From positions 1 through 64,000 of the forward strand of contig JAFLSN010000008.1 in NCBI GenBank assembly GCA_022510905.1: a stretch of DNA of 64,000 nt, read 5' to 3'. The translations under genes were made by a program, and so were the position numbers. Origin of the DNA: Treponema sp. GTDB taxonomy: Bacteria > Spirochaetota > Spirochaetia > Treponematales > Treponemataceae. Each line of letters starts with the position of its first letter. Position 1 is the first letter of the stretch. The notes under the pieces are model-generated. The model worked only from the letters and a program-made list of their open reading frames with translations, did not search any database and was not told the origin of the DNA. Shown piece by piece: positions 15,146 through 24,548 of the stretch.

Positions 15146-17305
15146 TCACTCTATATAAGTTATTTTAACAGAAACATCAGCATTTCCACTATAGTCTCCA
15201 GCAAGCCCAAGTCCGTTAGTTTTAATGTTAGAAATTTTATCCTCTTCAGATAATGTTACTGTGAAAACTGAGCCACTCGGTGTTGACCAAGCAAGGTCTG
15301 CAAGCCACTCATTGTTTGCACTACCTCCTACGCCAATGTTACCCTCAGATAAAGGGGATGAAAGTGTAACTGTTATTTCTAACTTAGTTACATTTAACCC
15401 TTCAAATTTACTGGCAGAAATAGCTTCCGCATAGGATTTCCAGTCTCCACCTACAGTACAACTGCCGGTCTCTGTTTTAATACAAGTAGTACCCTCTGTA
15501 GAAACTTTAACCCCAGTGACATACAATGTTCCTGCAAGACCTGTTGTGCCTGTTATATACACACCGTCCTTATAAGTAGACGGAGATATTGAAGCAAAAT
15601 AACCGGCTGTCGAACTGTTTACGTTTTTGTCTGTAAAAATTGTACCGGCCTCTTGCCGAGCGGCATTAGCCACCCATTTATCATCACCAGTACCAGCGGC
15701 TTTTCCTAGGCAAATATTTTTAAGATCCCATGTACCAGTACCTTTGGATGTTATATTCGCTAAAGTGATATACACTTTATCATAATCCCTTATGGCATTA
15801 TATTCGACCACAAGCTGATAGGTTCCTTCCTTGCCTATAGCAATTTTAGCGGATGCTGTGTCATTTTCAAGTTTGGTTATTACCTCTCCTACTGGCGGCT
15901 CATCGTCATCATCAGTACCCCCCCCCGCACCAGAATCGCCGCTGGTACCGTCGAAGTTGTAGCTGAACGCCTTTATGTTGCTCATGGCCTGGCAATTATC
16001 CCAGTCGAACATGCCGTATTTCCAGTCCGCGCGGCGCTCTCCGCCCCATGTGCACACGCCTATGCCGCCCGCGTCTTTTACGGTCTGCATGATGTCTTCT
16101 ATAACGTGGCGGGAATTGTCCAGCGTGGCAAGGACATAGGAGTTTGTTGTGTCAACCGCAAGGTTCTTAAAGTCAACCATATGTTCTTTTGTGTTTTTAA
16201 GCTCATAGTATGCATCAGAACCAGAATCGGCCAATCCATCATCGGCTGTACGTGCTTTCCAGTGGGCGCTGGTCTCGACAACCATCACGTCGTGTGCGGC
16301 CTTGAATTTCGTTATGCTATTCGCCAGGTCGGTTGTTGTTCTGTGCCCACTTTCCCACGGATAAAACGATAGCCCCACGATGTCGAAGTCAACGTTAGCG
16401 CCGATGATTTTGCTCATCGTGTTTATGCCGTTTGTTCTGTTCGTGACGTGCAGGATTATCTTTGCGTTCGGGGCTTTGTCCCTTACGGCCTCCGCCCCCG
16501 CCTTCAGGTATTTGTACAGGTTCTCGTCTTTGCCCTGCACGGCGCTGTCTGCGGCTGCTGGATTTTTTGTTTTACCGGAATTACTCACCGCAACGCTTGA
16601 ATGCAGCAGGATTCCGCTGTCTATCTCGTTACCCACCTGCACAAAGTCGGGCAGAAGGTTTTCTTCCGCAAGAGACGTTAGCACTTCGGCCGTGTACGAT
16701 TTTACTTTATCCGCCATAGCGTCCGCGGTGGTTATGTCCTGCCAGTCGGCTGGAATGACTTGAACGCCCGGGTCTGTCCAGTAGTCGGAATAGTGAAAGT
16801 CCAGCATGACCTTTAGCCCCGCATTTTTTGCCCGCCGCGCCATGCGCTTGTAGCGCTCCAGAGTGTTGTCTCCTGCTTTCTGAGGTTCGCTTGAGCCGAT
16901 GGACGGCCAGTAGTCATCGCCGGTGACTTGCGCCTTGCTTGGATCCACCCACAGGCGGAACCGCACGGTGTTCACGCCGTTATTCGCCAGCACCTTGAAG
17001 AAGTCCATGGTTTTGCCGTCCGTGTCCTTCCATGACGAAGACGAAATACTATTGAGCGCCTCGTCATAGTCCACCGCGCTTGCGTCAAAGCCTCGGATAA
17101 AGTCGCCTGAAAACACAGGTGGATTTATCGTGCCGGGGAGTGTGTCCTTGTCGCTTTTGCCGTTGTTGTCTTTGAGCGTGGTATCATCGTCGTTGTCGAT
17201 TATGCCCGCCGTGCTGCTCGCCATGGAGTTCGGATCCGTACAGGAAGCAAGCGTGAGCGCAATGAATGCGGTACCGGCCAATAAAGCTTTTAGCGTTCGT
17301 TTCAT
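15146..17305 (-). CDS. GH53 endo-beta-1,4-galactanase lipoprotein
   Basis: About 719 residues. A lipoprotein signal ends in LTLASC, a Ser/Asp/Lys-rich linker follows, then the GH53 domain (about 50-440): FIRGFDASAVDYDEALNS, VNTVRFRLWVDP, GLKVMLDFHYSDYWTDPG, the acid/base Glu in FVQVGNEIDSG, SFYPWESGH and the nucleophile Glu in VMVVETSAHWKA. An acidic linker with GGGTDDDDEPP joins a beta-rich C-terminal region, probably carbohydrate binding. ATG at 17305 is chosen for AGAGG spacing. It cuts beta-1,4-galactan side chains of pectin, anchored at the cell envelope. Last gene of the galactan operon. Confidence 0.9.
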   Translation of the reverse strand: MKRTLKALLAGTAFIALTLASCTDPNSMASSTAGIIDNDDDTTLKDNNGKSDKDTLPGTINPPVFSGDFIRGFDASAVDYDEALNSISSSSWKDTDGKTMDFFKVLANNGVNTVRFRLWVDPSKAQVTGDDYWPSIGSSEPQKAGDNTLERYKRMARRAKNAGLKVMLDFHYSDYWTDPGVQVIPADWQDITTADAMADKVKSYTAEVLTSLAEENLLPDFVQVGNEIDSGILLHSSVAVSNSGKTKNPAAADSAVQGKDENLYKYLKAGAEAVRDKAPNAKIILHVTNRTNGINTMSKIIGANVDFDIVGLSFYPWESGHRTTTDLANSITKFKAAHDVMVVETSAHWKARTADDGLADSGSDAYYELKNTKEHMVDFKNLAVDTTNSYVLATLDNSRHVIEDIMQTVKDAGGIGVCTWGGERRADWKYGMFDWDNCQAMSNIKAFSYNFDGTSGDSGAGGGTDDDDEPPVGEVITKLENDTASAKIAIGKEGTYQLVVEYNAIRDYDKVYITLANITSKGTGTWDLKNICLGKAAGTGDDKWVANAARQEAGTIFTDKNVNSSTAGYFASISPSTYKDGVYITGTTGLAGTLYVTGVKVSTEGTTCIKTETGSCTVGGDWKSYAEAISASKFEGLNVTKLEITVTLSSPLSEGNIGVGGSANNEWLADLAWSTPSGSVFTVTLSEEDKISNIKTNGLGLAGDYSGNADVSVKITYIE

Positions 17306-17390
17306 CATATCCTCTTTAGTTTGGGATAAAGAGAGATTCCGCGCGGACGCATATCCCAAACAAATGCCCGCGCGGAATTCTTTTACATGG

Positions 17391-18872
17391 TTATTTTACT
17401 GTGTATTTCAGAGCCTTGCTCATATCCACTGCAAGGGTCGCACCACTACCCGAAATTAAAGCGGCCGCTTTAGGAATACAATCTTGGACAAATTCTTGAT
17501 TCTTAACCTCTTCATTCCAACTATATGAACTTGTAGCCACAAACACCTGCAATGTGTCTCCTGTGGCGGCCTTTATGGAAGAGAGCGGAACTCTATACTC
17601 AACGACTGAAAGCTCCGCTGCCGTGTTCTCATCTGGCGACTGAGAGGACGAGCAGTTCTTATTTTCGTAATCAGAACCAGAGGTACCTATATACACTATA
17701 CCAGCCCATTTAGGATCCCCAGGATGATGGCTCAGATAGTAATCCAAACCAGTGAACGTGCTGGTCGTGGCAGGAAGATTAAAATTGTTGTCCGAACTTA
17801 TAGTTGTGTTGCTTATGCCATCGTCCTCATCGGAAGCGTCATTAGCCACCATAAGTGTTATGCGGTCATCTTTCCAAAATTTAAGCGCTCCCTCAATAGC
17901 CACATACAAATACTGACCGTCATCTGTAACATACAGTTTGGTAAGGTTGTAATCATTGACGGTTCCGTAACTGTCCGTGCTTGTAGCGGCGCTCGCCCAG
18001 CCGTCCTCGTCCAGTACGCCGTCAAGCACTATAGAACTACTCGTAAAGTTTACATTAAACTGCCTAACATAGGAATCTTTCACGCCCACCGCCTTTATTC
18101 CTGAAATATTAAGTGTAGCGGTAAAGCTTTTACCTGTAATGTCCTTGATAGTTTTTATCACAATTTCGGTGCCATCGCCAGAAACACTTGCGGTAAAGCC
18201 CACATCAGATTCAGACACACCTTCATCTCCACTTATCTCAACATCCACATCACTTTTTATGTCAGTTATCTTTCCGTTGAGCGGAATTGTGAACGTGGTT
18301 CCCTCAAGCGCAGACTTGGTGGAGACTATAAGCTCCTGCTCTTTTATGAACAGCGGGGCGAACTTAACCGTGGTGCTGAACTTGGGGAAGGTGCGGCCGT
18401 TGTGCTCGCTGCCCTGTACCGCATTCTTTAGCCCTGTAACCGAAAAGGCATATGAGATGTCACCGTGGGCGGGGTTTCCGCTTCCGTCTATAAGGTTTAT
18501 GGCGGGGGAAAGATCCACGTAGTATTTGGTTTTGCCGTTGCTTATGTCTCCTTCGCCTTTGTTCGAGGCGGTGCGTATCACACCATCATCCATTTTGTAT
18601 TCAAGCGTGTAAGCCACGCTCGCACCCTCTGCGTCGGCAAGCTGGTTCAGGTTCAGCACCAAATAGGCATTTTCGCCTTTTACACTATCGCCTTCCGCGC
18701 CGTTGTAGTAGAACACTTTTGTGTCGCAGGTGGCGTAGCCTATGCCCTTGTCCTGGTCTTCCTGCTGCACGGTGCTGAGGGTGTCCTGCAGCTGCTTGCA
18801 GCCGGCGGCAAGGAGCAGAGAGGCGCACGCGGCAAGAGCCGTAAAGGTTTTATATAAAATCATTTTCTTCAT
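17391..18872 (-). CDS. Lipoprotein with CBM9-like C-terminal domain
   Basis: 493 residues. Signal and lipobox end in LLLAAGC, followed by beta-rich extracellular domains. From about residue 280, IVLDGVLDEDGWASAATS and LTKLYVTDDGQYLYVAIEG match the start of CBM9/DOMON-like domains (LDG..D..W followed by Y.A.D...LYVA). It is likely a surface glycan-binding lipoprotein for galactan or its products. GGAGG lies 5 nt before the ATG. It sits between GH53 and a small lipoprotein in one operon. Confidence 0.65.
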   Translation of the reverse strand: MKKMILYKTFTALAACASLLLAAGCKQLQDTLSTVQQEDQDKGIGYATCDTKVFYYNGAEGDSVKGENAYLVLNLNQLADAEGASVAYTLEYKMDDGVIRTASNKGEGDISNGKTKYYVDLSPAINLIDGSGNPAHGDISYAFSVTGLKNAVQGSEHNGRTFPKFSTTVKFAPLFIKEQELIVSTKSALEGTTFTIPLNGKITDIKSDVDVEISGDEGVSESDVGFTASVSGDGTEIVIKTIKDITGKSFTATLNISGIKAVGVKDSYVRQFNVNFTSSSIVLDGVLDEDGWASAATSTDSYGTVNDYNLTKLYVTDDGQYLYVAIEGALKFWKDDRITLMVANDASDEDDGISNTTISSDNNFNLPATTSTFTGLDYYLSHHPGDPKWAGIVYIGTSGSDYENKNCSSSQSPDENTAAELSVVEYRVPLSSIKAATGDTLQVFVATSSYSWNEEVKNQEFVQDCIPKAAALISGSGATLAVDMSKALKYTVK

Positions 18873-18889
18873 GTAAGCCTCCTTTTATT

Positions 18890-19378
18890 TTACTTCGGCT
18901 GTGGTGTGGCGGTGCCAGAGCTAGCGTCTATCACTATAGTCATCTCGCCGGCGTTCAGATCCAGGCCGTCTATATAAAAGTTCCAATAATTCCCCTTCTC
19001 AGCATCGTTTCCTTTTATACCTTCTTCAGTATACCATGGACGTAGCCATGACTCATCACCAGTTGGGCAAAGAGAGAATTTAATCCACGTTGAGACAACT
19101 GGTATGGGATTGGAAATTCCGCTTCCGTCCTTCATCACCACGTCAACATCAGCTATTTTTTTAGTCCAATTATCAGCATCACCGTCAAAGCTTCCGGGAA
19201 TGCTGTACTCGCCGCTTATGTTCCCGAAGCCCGTAAACTCGAACGTCACCATGAGCGCCTGCTGGTTGTGGAGGCCGTCCGCGCTCGGGCAGCCGGTGAA
19301 CAGCGCGGAGACGGTGAGCGCGCAGAGCGCAAGGCACAGGGGCGCAATCCTATCTTTTATAAAAGTGATTTTTCTCAT
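18890..19378 (-). CDS. Small lipoprotein of galactan operon
   Basis: 162 residues. The lipobox is SALFTGC, then a single beta-rich domain (VTFEFTGFGNISGEYSIPG; WNFYIDGLDLNAGEMTIVID). No family recognised. Its position between the barrel and the larger lipoprotein, with a GAGGAGG site and short gap, points to glycan capture or barrel assembly. Other annotations are possible. Confidence 0.6.
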   Translation of the reverse strand: MRKITFIKDRIAPLCLALCALTVSALFTGCPSADGLHNQQALMVTFEFTGFGNISGEYSIPGSFDGDADNWTKKIADVDVVMKDGSGISNPIPVVSTWIKFSLCPTGDESWLRPWYTEEGIKGNDAEKGNYWNFYIDGLDLNAGEMTIVIDASSGTATPQPK

Positions 19379-19394
19379 TTTCCGTCCTCCTCGT

Positions 19395-21251
19395 CTACAG
19401 ATCCCAGATGAAGCCCACGCGGATGTAGCTCGCGTTGGTCTCAGACTCCAGCGAGTTCAGCAGGAACGTGCGGTGGCTCGGCTCGTTCTGCGGGTCGTCA
19501 GCGCGGAACACGCTGTAGTTCACGTCCTCGTATGGATCCATGCCGTAGGCAAAGTGGGCATATATCATTGGCCGTCCTGGCAGGGGAATCCTTTTCATGG
19601 CGCATCCCAGGGCGAACCCCGCCGGCTGGTTCGCGGGGTCAGACGCCGAGTGTCCGCGGATTATCGCGCCGCCGTTCACGCTGAACCTGTCCGTCAGCTC
19701 CATGGCGAGCATAAAGCTGTGGTACATGGCGCTGTACTCTTTGTTATATCCGGAGTTGTTGGCGTATGTACGCTGCAAGGCGTAGTCGAACACGAGGCTG
19801 TTCACAAAGGGAACGCCGCCGAATTTTATTTCTACGCCGGCTTCCTCAAAGTAAGTGAAAATCCCGGTATCTTTGGCCTTGTCGTAGGGTTTGTCAAGGC
19901 TGAACACCCCGTAAAGGGAGGCTCCGAGGTCAAGCCCCAGCAGCCCGCCGAAGTTCAGATCCACGAACGGCTCGTTCCGCAGTGTAAAGGATTCCGCGGT
20001 GTAGTCGTCGGCCCGGCTCAGGTTCTTGTATGTGAACACTTCGTCAAGCCCGAACGAAACCACGTCGTTCACGGCAAAGGCAAAGTCCGCGCGGGTGGTG
20101 GCTGTGTCCGCCCCCACGGTGGAGGCTTTGCCCCATGTGTAGGTGCTGTCGGAGGAGGCGTTCCTTCCTGCCACGGTCTGCTTGAGCTTAAGGCTCCAGC
20201 TGTCCGCGGTCCATGTGGCGCGGAAGGCACCCGCAAGGCTGTTCGCGCCAAAGTCGGTGGAAGTGCCAAAGCTCAGAAGTCCGTGCGCCTCCAGAAGAAG
20301 AGGCTTCACGGGCCGCACCGCAAGGTAGGCGCTCGCGTCGTTCTTGTTGCTTTCGTTGTAGAAAAAGAGCTGATCCTTGTCGGTGATGCTTCCGAACGTG
20401 AGCGCCGCGCTCACCGTCGGGGCCTGTTCGTCCTTGCCGTAGCCGAATGTCAAAAGCTCGTATGTGCCGTAGGTGCTGGAGTTGCGGTTCACCATACTCA
20501 GGCCCGCCACGGCATTTATGCTGAAGTTCCCGAACTGCCTGATGTTTTTTCCAAGGCTGAGCTCGGTGAAGCCTTTTCCGTGGTCGTCATAGCGCTTTAT
20601 CATGTGGAAGATTCCTTCCCAGTCCGTCATGCCGTTGGCTTTGAGGTCACCGTAGCCCAGCTTGGTGTTCACGTATGGCGTTGAGATTGTAAAGCCAATC
20701 TTGTTGAGGGCTCCCACGCCGTCGTCGTTGGCGTTGTACACCCAGCTGAACGGCATGGTGAGAAGGGTCTGGAAGCCGTCGCCCCAGGTCACGTTCGGCA
20801 CGTTATCGGCATAGCTGTTTGCCTGGTAAAGCGTTTTGTCAAAATCCCACACGGACACTTCCGCGTCAAGCTGGAATTTGTCAGCTATGGTGCCCCAGAA
20901 CCACCAGTTCGCCTCGCTCTTGAAGTGGGTGTTGTCATATTCGTAGCCTGACTTTTCCCCTGTGGCTATGTCACGAATCAGAGCCTTGTTTGAGACCGTG
21001 GCCTCTATCCAGAGTCCCTGCGCCATCGATGTCTTTGACGCGGAGGCAGGAGCCGGTGCCGGATCCGCCCCGTTACCCCCCCCCGCCACATTTTGGGACG
21101 ATGCGCCTGCCGAGTTTGTAAGATCCTCGTCCAGCGGCACCAAAAAGTCGTCATCGCCAACAGGCACCAAGAAATCGTCGTCTTCCACCTGGGCCAGCGC
21201 GGGTAGCGCAAAGACTGCGGCAGCAAGCAACACGCTTAGTAGTTTTTTCAT
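19395..21251 (-). CDS. Outer-membrane beta-barrel (candidate galactan porin)
   Basis: 618 residues. The signal peptide is cut after ALAQ and is followed by a tandem acidic motif (DDDFLVPVGDDDFLVPLDED), then a Gly/Ala/Pro-rich linker and a long run of amphipathic strands ending ASYIRVGFIWDL, with the aromatic-rich end of a barrel. Strands such as FQLDAEVSVWDFDKTLY and DLGASLYGVFSLDKPY fit. It is not a TonB-dependent receptor. In the middle of a galactan operon it is most likely the outer-membrane channel for oligosaccharides; direct evidence is lacking. Confidence 0.65.
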   Translation of the reverse strand: MKKLLSVLLAAAVFALPALAQVEDDDFLVPVGDDDFLVPLDEDLTNSAGASSQNVAGGGNGADPAPAPASASKTSMAQGLWIEATVSNKALIRDIATGEKSGYEYDNTHFKSEANWWFWGTIADKFQLDAEVSVWDFDKTLYQANSYADNVPNVTWGDGFQTLLTMPFSWVYNANDDGVGALNKIGFTISTPYVNTKLGYGDLKANGMTDWEGIFHMIKRYDDHGKGFTELSLGKNIRQFGNFSINAVAGLSMVNRNSSTYGTYELLTFGYGKDEQAPTVSAALTFGSITDKDQLFFYNESNKNDASAYLAVRPVKPLLLEAHGLLSFGTSTDFGANSLAGAFRATWTADSWSLKLKQTVAGRNASSDSTYTWGKASTVGADTATTRADFAFAVNDVVSFGLDEVFTYKNLSRADDYTAESFTLRNEPFVDLNFGGLLGLDLGASLYGVFSLDKPYDKAKDTGIFTYFEEAGVEIKFGGVPFVNSLVFDYALQRTYANNSGYNKEYSAMYHSFMLAMELTDRFSVNGGAIIRGHSASDPANQPAGFALGCAMKRIPLPGRPMIYAHFAYGMDPYEDVNYSVFRADDPQNEPSHRTFLLNSLESETNASYIRVGFIWDL

Positions 21252-21352
21252 ATCATACCCTTATACGGCGGTTTTTCCTGCTAAAACCGCCGGCTAAAAT
21301 AAATGTCATCGCCATGCCTGGCACAGCATCCGCAGGAAAATGACCGCGAAAT

Positions 21353-23326
21353 CTAGTCCTTTATCTTTATGAACTCCACGTCGTCAAAGTTGCCCCAGCA
21401 GTCCGGGGCGGTGTCAAGGTATATGCCGATTGTGGCCTTGCCGTTGGTAACAGGTACATCTATCTCGTACTTGTGCCAGTCCTGCCAGCCGGTGTTGGTG
21501 ATTTTTGCGGTGACCTGTTTTTTGCCGTCGCCGTAGTTGGCCGCGAAAAGCCGTATGGTGTTCTCGCCGCCGCCGCCCATGGCCCACACGCTCAGGCGGT
21601 ATGTGCCGTTCGGAATGTCGGAGAAATCCTGGCTCAGTATGCTTCTGAATCCTGTGGCAAGCCAGTATTTGTAGGTCCAGTTCCCTGTGCGGGCGTTTCC
21701 TTTGTTGTTCTCCAAAAAGCTGGCCGCGCCCGGGCCGTTCAGCTTCCATGCGCCCAGCTTTCCGCTCTCAAAGCTGGGATCCTTGACGAGGTTCACGCGG
21801 TTTGAAACCTCTACCTGCGCCGTAACGGTAAATCCCGCCGGGCTGGTTCCTGCGACGCTCACCACGGTCTCATCTTTCTGCGCCTTCCAGTCCACCGTGT
21901 CCCATGCCATGTCCACAAGGCGCTCGCTGTCGTCCGTGAAGACCACTTTCAGCTTGGAGGGAAGGTTCGGGGTCTGGCCGGGCTTTATCGTGAGCTTAAG
22001 GGGCTCTGCCAGGGCCTCCGGCACAAAGGAATCCTCGTCCGCAAGGGAGGCTTTTCCGCCCCACACGTTGGTGACTTCGCCACGTCCGTGCACGAGGTTC
22101 CACACGGCAAGGCTTGGAAGCGCCTTTCCGTCAAAGCTGAACATCGCCTGGTTCTCCCAGGTGTTTCCCTCCGTGGTGGAGAGGTTCGCGCCCGGCCAGA
22201 GTATGGAGTCGGCCTCCCAGTAGAACACGCCCACGCCGCCTTTTACGCTGCTCACCGTGGCTATGATGTCGCGGACTGCCGTGGCCTGCCCCTGCACGCT
22301 GGGAACGTAGCCGTTGGCCTCGTCGGAGTAGACCTGGAACACGTTGCCCTGGAAGTCGCCGTTCTCCTCGGTGAAGGCGTAGGCCGTCTCCACAACGGCC
22401 ATCTCCTTGCCGTAGCGCTTGGAAAGCATCTCCATGTTGGCCTTGAGCTCCGCCATGCTTCCATGCCAGTACGTGTAGAAAGAAAGTCCTATTATGTCGT
22501 AGTCGATTTTGGCTTTCTTTACTTCGTCAAAAATCCACTTGTACAGGCCCTGGTCGCCGCCGTCCGCAAGATGCACTATGATTTTTATGTCGCCGCCGCC
22601 GCTTGCCTTCCGCACGCCATCGGAAGCCCTGCCCAGAAGCCGGGTGAACTCTTTCATTCCGCCGATTTTTTCTTTTGGGTCGGCGCTCCACAGCTGGCCG
22701 ACAGGCCACATGAAGCCGGAGTTGAGCTCGTTTCCTATCTGCACGCTGTCGGGAGTCGCGCCCGCCTGGGTGAAAGCGTCTATGCACTCGCGGGTGAATC
22801 TCTCAACCTCGTCCCCAAGCTGCTTGGCGCTGAGCCCTTTCCAGTCCTGCGGCATGTACTGTTTTCCCGGATCAGCCCAGAAGTCGGAGTAATGGAAGTC
22901 GAGCATGAACTTTAGCCCCGCGTCCTTTATGCGCCTGGCTATCCGTATGTCGGTCTCCAGGTCGTTGTTGCCTCCGCCCATGCGGTCGCCCTTTTTGGCC
23001 ACAAGCTTTCCGCTTTTGTCGTACTGATCCTCTTCATATGTAGGATTGTTCCACAGGCGGATTCTCACGTAGTTTACGCCGTGGTCCTTGAGGATCTGGA
23101 ACACGTCCTGCTCCTGGCCGTCCGTGTTGTAGAACTTGCCGCCGGACTGTTCTATCTGGTCAATCATGCTTATGTCCACGCCGCACATAAAATCCTCTGA
23201 AAGACCTTCCACAGGAGCCACAGAAATCTGCTGCCTCACCGCCTCCGCCGCGGGAGCCTGCTTTGCCCACAGAGCGGGGGACAGAACCGCCGAAACCACG
23301 GCAGTGGCACACAAAAATCTTTTCAT
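21353..23326 (-). CDS. GH53 endo-galactanase with C-terminal binding domains
   Basis: 657 residues, secreted, non-lipidated (signal ends LSPALWAKQA). The GH53 domain spans about 45-390: FMCGVDISMIDQIEQSGG, VNYVRIRLWNNP, LKFMLDFHYSDFWADPG, acid/base Glu in SVQIGNELNSG, FYTYWHGSM, nucleophile Glu in MAVVETAYAFT. Next come a short Big_4/Ig-like domain (VVFTDDSERLVDMAWD) and a C-terminal jelly-roll (NLVKDPSFESGKLGAW to WGNFDDVEFIKI) similar to galactan-binding CBM61. First gene of the operon, with AGGAGG before the ATG. Confidence 0.92.
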   Translation of the reverse strand: MKRFLCATAVVSAVLSPALWAKQAPAAEAVRQQISVAPVEGLSEDFMCGVDISMIDQIEQSGGKFYNTDGQEQDVFQILKDHGVNYVRIRLWNNPTYEEDQYDKSGKLVAKKGDRMGGGNNDLETDIRIARRIKDAGLKFMLDFHYSDFWADPGKQYMPQDWKGLSAKQLGDEVERFTRECIDAFTQAGATPDSVQIGNELNSGFMWPVGQLWSADPKEKIGGMKEFTRLLGRASDGVRKASGGGDIKIIVHLADGGDQGLYKWIFDEVKKAKIDYDIIGLSFYTYWHGSMAELKANMEMLSKRYGKEMAVVETAYAFTEENGDFQGNVFQVYSDEANGYVPSVQGQATAVRDIIATVSSVKGGVGVFYWEADSILWPGANLSTTEGNTWENQAMFSFDGKALPSLAVWNLVHGRGEVTNVWGGKASLADEDSFVPEALAEPLKLTIKPGQTPNLPSKLKVVFTDDSERLVDMAWDTVDWKAQKDETVVSVAGTSPAGFTVTAQVEVSNRVNLVKDPSFESGKLGAWKLNGPGAASFLENNKGNARTGNWTYKYWLATGFRSILSQDFSDIPNGTYRLSVWAMGGGGENTIRLFAANYGDGKKQVTAKITNTGWQDWHKYEIDVPVTNGKATIGIYLDTAPDCWGNFDDVEFIKIKD

Positions 23327-23340
23327 ACCGCCTCCTAATT

Positions 23341-23383
23341 AAAAAGCCGGAAACAAATATTCGGAAATTGCCACCGGCTTTTT
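23341..23383 (-). terminator. Terminator-like hairpin in galactan operon leader (possible attenuator)
   Basis: Minus strand AAAAAGCCGG (23383-23374), 23-nt loop, CCGGCTTTTT (23350-23341), followed by AATT and then the AGGAGG of the GH53 gene. It ends only about 15 nt before the start codon, so it would cut off the whole operon when formed. Confidence 0.55.
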
Positions 23384-23536
23384 ACGCCGCCATGCAACCA
23401 AGCAAAAAGCGGCGGCTGATATGCAAGTCTGCGTCGCAAACTTGTCGGGGAAAATGACTGGCAAGCCTGCGAGACTTTTTCCCACGTTCACCGTCTTATC
23501 AACACCTTTTGTCAACTCGCGTTGATTCACAATCAT
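23384..23536 (-). promoter_or_regulatory. Structured leader of the galactan operon
   Basis: Between the promoter and the terminator-like hairpin, about 150 nt contain nested inverted repeats: GGGAAAA/TTTTCCC, CAAGTTTG/CAGACTTG and GCCGCC/GGCGGC. The last one overlaps the 5' side of the terminator stem (GGCGGCGTAAAAAGCC), so the two could compete. A 65-codon frame also spans the leader and ends in the terminator U-run; it has no good ribosome site. Confidence 0.4.
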
Positions 23537-23565
23537 ATTGTCTCATGCGTTTTTTCCGTTGTCAA
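23537..23565 (-). promoter_or_regulatory. Promoter of the galactan operon
   Basis: Minus-strand TTGACA (23565-23560), 17-nt spacer, GACAAT (23542-23537). Leader of about 200 nt to the GH53 ATG. Confidence 0.6.
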
Positions 23566-23632
23566 GAAAAATTTTCACCTTTTTGGAATGGCGGACTGCA
23601 CAACCATAAGAACGGGGCGGCGCTGCGGAATA

Positions 23633-23662
23633 TTGACAGGCGGACGGCGTTTGTGCTACACT
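23633..23662 (+). promoter_or_regulatory. Promoter of yebC
   Basis: TTGACA (23633-23638), 18-nt spacer, TACACT (23657-23662), 33 nt before the ATG; GAGAGGAG forms the ribosome site. Confidence 0.7.
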
Positions 23663-23695
23663 ACCCGCCACACTGTATATTGAGAGGAGTTCCGA

Positions 23696-24442
23696 ATGTC
23701 AGGACATAGCAAATGGTCAACCATCAAACATGCAAAAGGCATTGCTGACGCCAAACGTGGCGCTTTGTTTACAAAATTCATCAAGGAAATTTCAATAGCG
23801 GCAAAAATGGGCGGCGGGGATCCGTCATCAAATCCGCGCCTTCGCACCGCGATACTCAAGGCAAAGGCAGCTTCCATGCCCAAAGACAACATCGAACGCG
23901 CCATAAAGAAGGGCACCGGTGAGCTCGGGGCCGCAAACTACGAGGAACTGGTATACGAAGGATACGCTGCCGGCGGTGTGGCCGTGCTGGTCGAAGTGCT
24001 CACGGACAACAAAAACCGTGCCGCTGCCGACGTGCGGAACATATTCAACAAAAACGGTGGGAACCTGGGTACAACCGGTTCCGTGAGCCGCATGTTCGAC
24101 CGCAAGGGTGTGATTGAATACGATGCAGAAACGGTGAGCGAAGACGAGGTGATGGAAATCGGGCTTGAAGCCGGTGCGGACGACATAGTGAACGAGGACG
24201 GCGTCATCACCGTGACCACCGACCCGTCCAGCTTTGACAAGGTGCTGGAAGCGTTGCAGGCAAAGGAATTTGAATCGCTTTCCGCCGGAGTGTCAATGGT
24301 TCCCCAGGCCTACACCTCCGTTGACGAGGAAACCGCCAAAAAAGTGGCAAAGCTGCTGAACAAGCTTGAAGAAAACGACGACGTGCAGAACGTGTACTCC
24401 ACCGTGGAGTATCCGGACGGATTTGACCCCGACGCTGAATAG
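23696..24442 (+). CDS. yebC: YebC/PmpR/TACO1-family protein
   Basis: 248 residues, full length, opening [20 protein letters not shown] as in nearly all members, with [42 protein letters not shown] and [17 protein letters not shown]. YebC-type proteins are reported either as translation factors that relieve stalling at proline runs or as regulators of transcription. A strong terminator follows, then ruvC, the common genomic neighbour. Confidence 0.97.
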   Translation: MSGHSKWSTIKHAKGIADAKRGALFTKFIKEISIAAKMGGGDPSSNPRLRTAILKAKAASMPKDNIERAIKKGTGELGAANYEELVYEGYAAGGVAVLVEVLTDNKNRAAADVRNIFNKNGGNLGTTGSVSRMFDRKGVIEYDAETVSEDEVMEIGLEAGADDIVNEDGVITVTTDPSSFDKVLEALQAKEFESLSAGVSMVPQAYTSVDEETAKKVAKLLNKLEENDDVQNVYSTVEYPDGFDPDAE

Positions 24443-24467
24443 CGGCCACTGTTCCTTGCGTTTTACA

Positions 24468-24507
24468 ACGGCACTGTTCTTAAAAAAGAGGCAGTGCCGT
24501 TTTTTTA
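24468..24507 (+). terminator. Intrinsic terminator after yebC
   Basis: Stem ACGGCACTG / CAGTGCCGT with a 15-nt loop, followed by seven more Ts. It overlaps closely with the ruvC -35 region. Confidence 0.9.
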
Positions 24508-24513
24508 TGCCAC

Positions 24514-24542
24514 TTGGAACCGACCTCCGTTTATGCTATAGT
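24514..24542 (+). promoter_or_regulatory. ruvC promoter giving a leaderless mRNA
   Basis: TTGGAA (24514-24519), 17-nt spacer, TATAGT (24537-24542). Only TGAACC separates the -10 from the ATG at 24549, so transcription should start at or next to the start codon. Confidence 0.6.
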
Positions 24543-24548
24543 TGAACC

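Noticed and set aside
19104-20684. 526-codon plus-strand frame
   Set aside because: It is the antisense of the beta-barrel gene, Val/Gly/His-rich, with no start signals.
22088-22915. 275-codon plus-strand frame
   Set aside because: Antisense shadow of the GH53 gene, produced by its GC-rich codon use.
23339-23536. 65-codon frame in the galactan leader as a real peptide
   Set aside because: It starts inside the promoter -10 region and has no ribosome site; better read as structured leader RNA.
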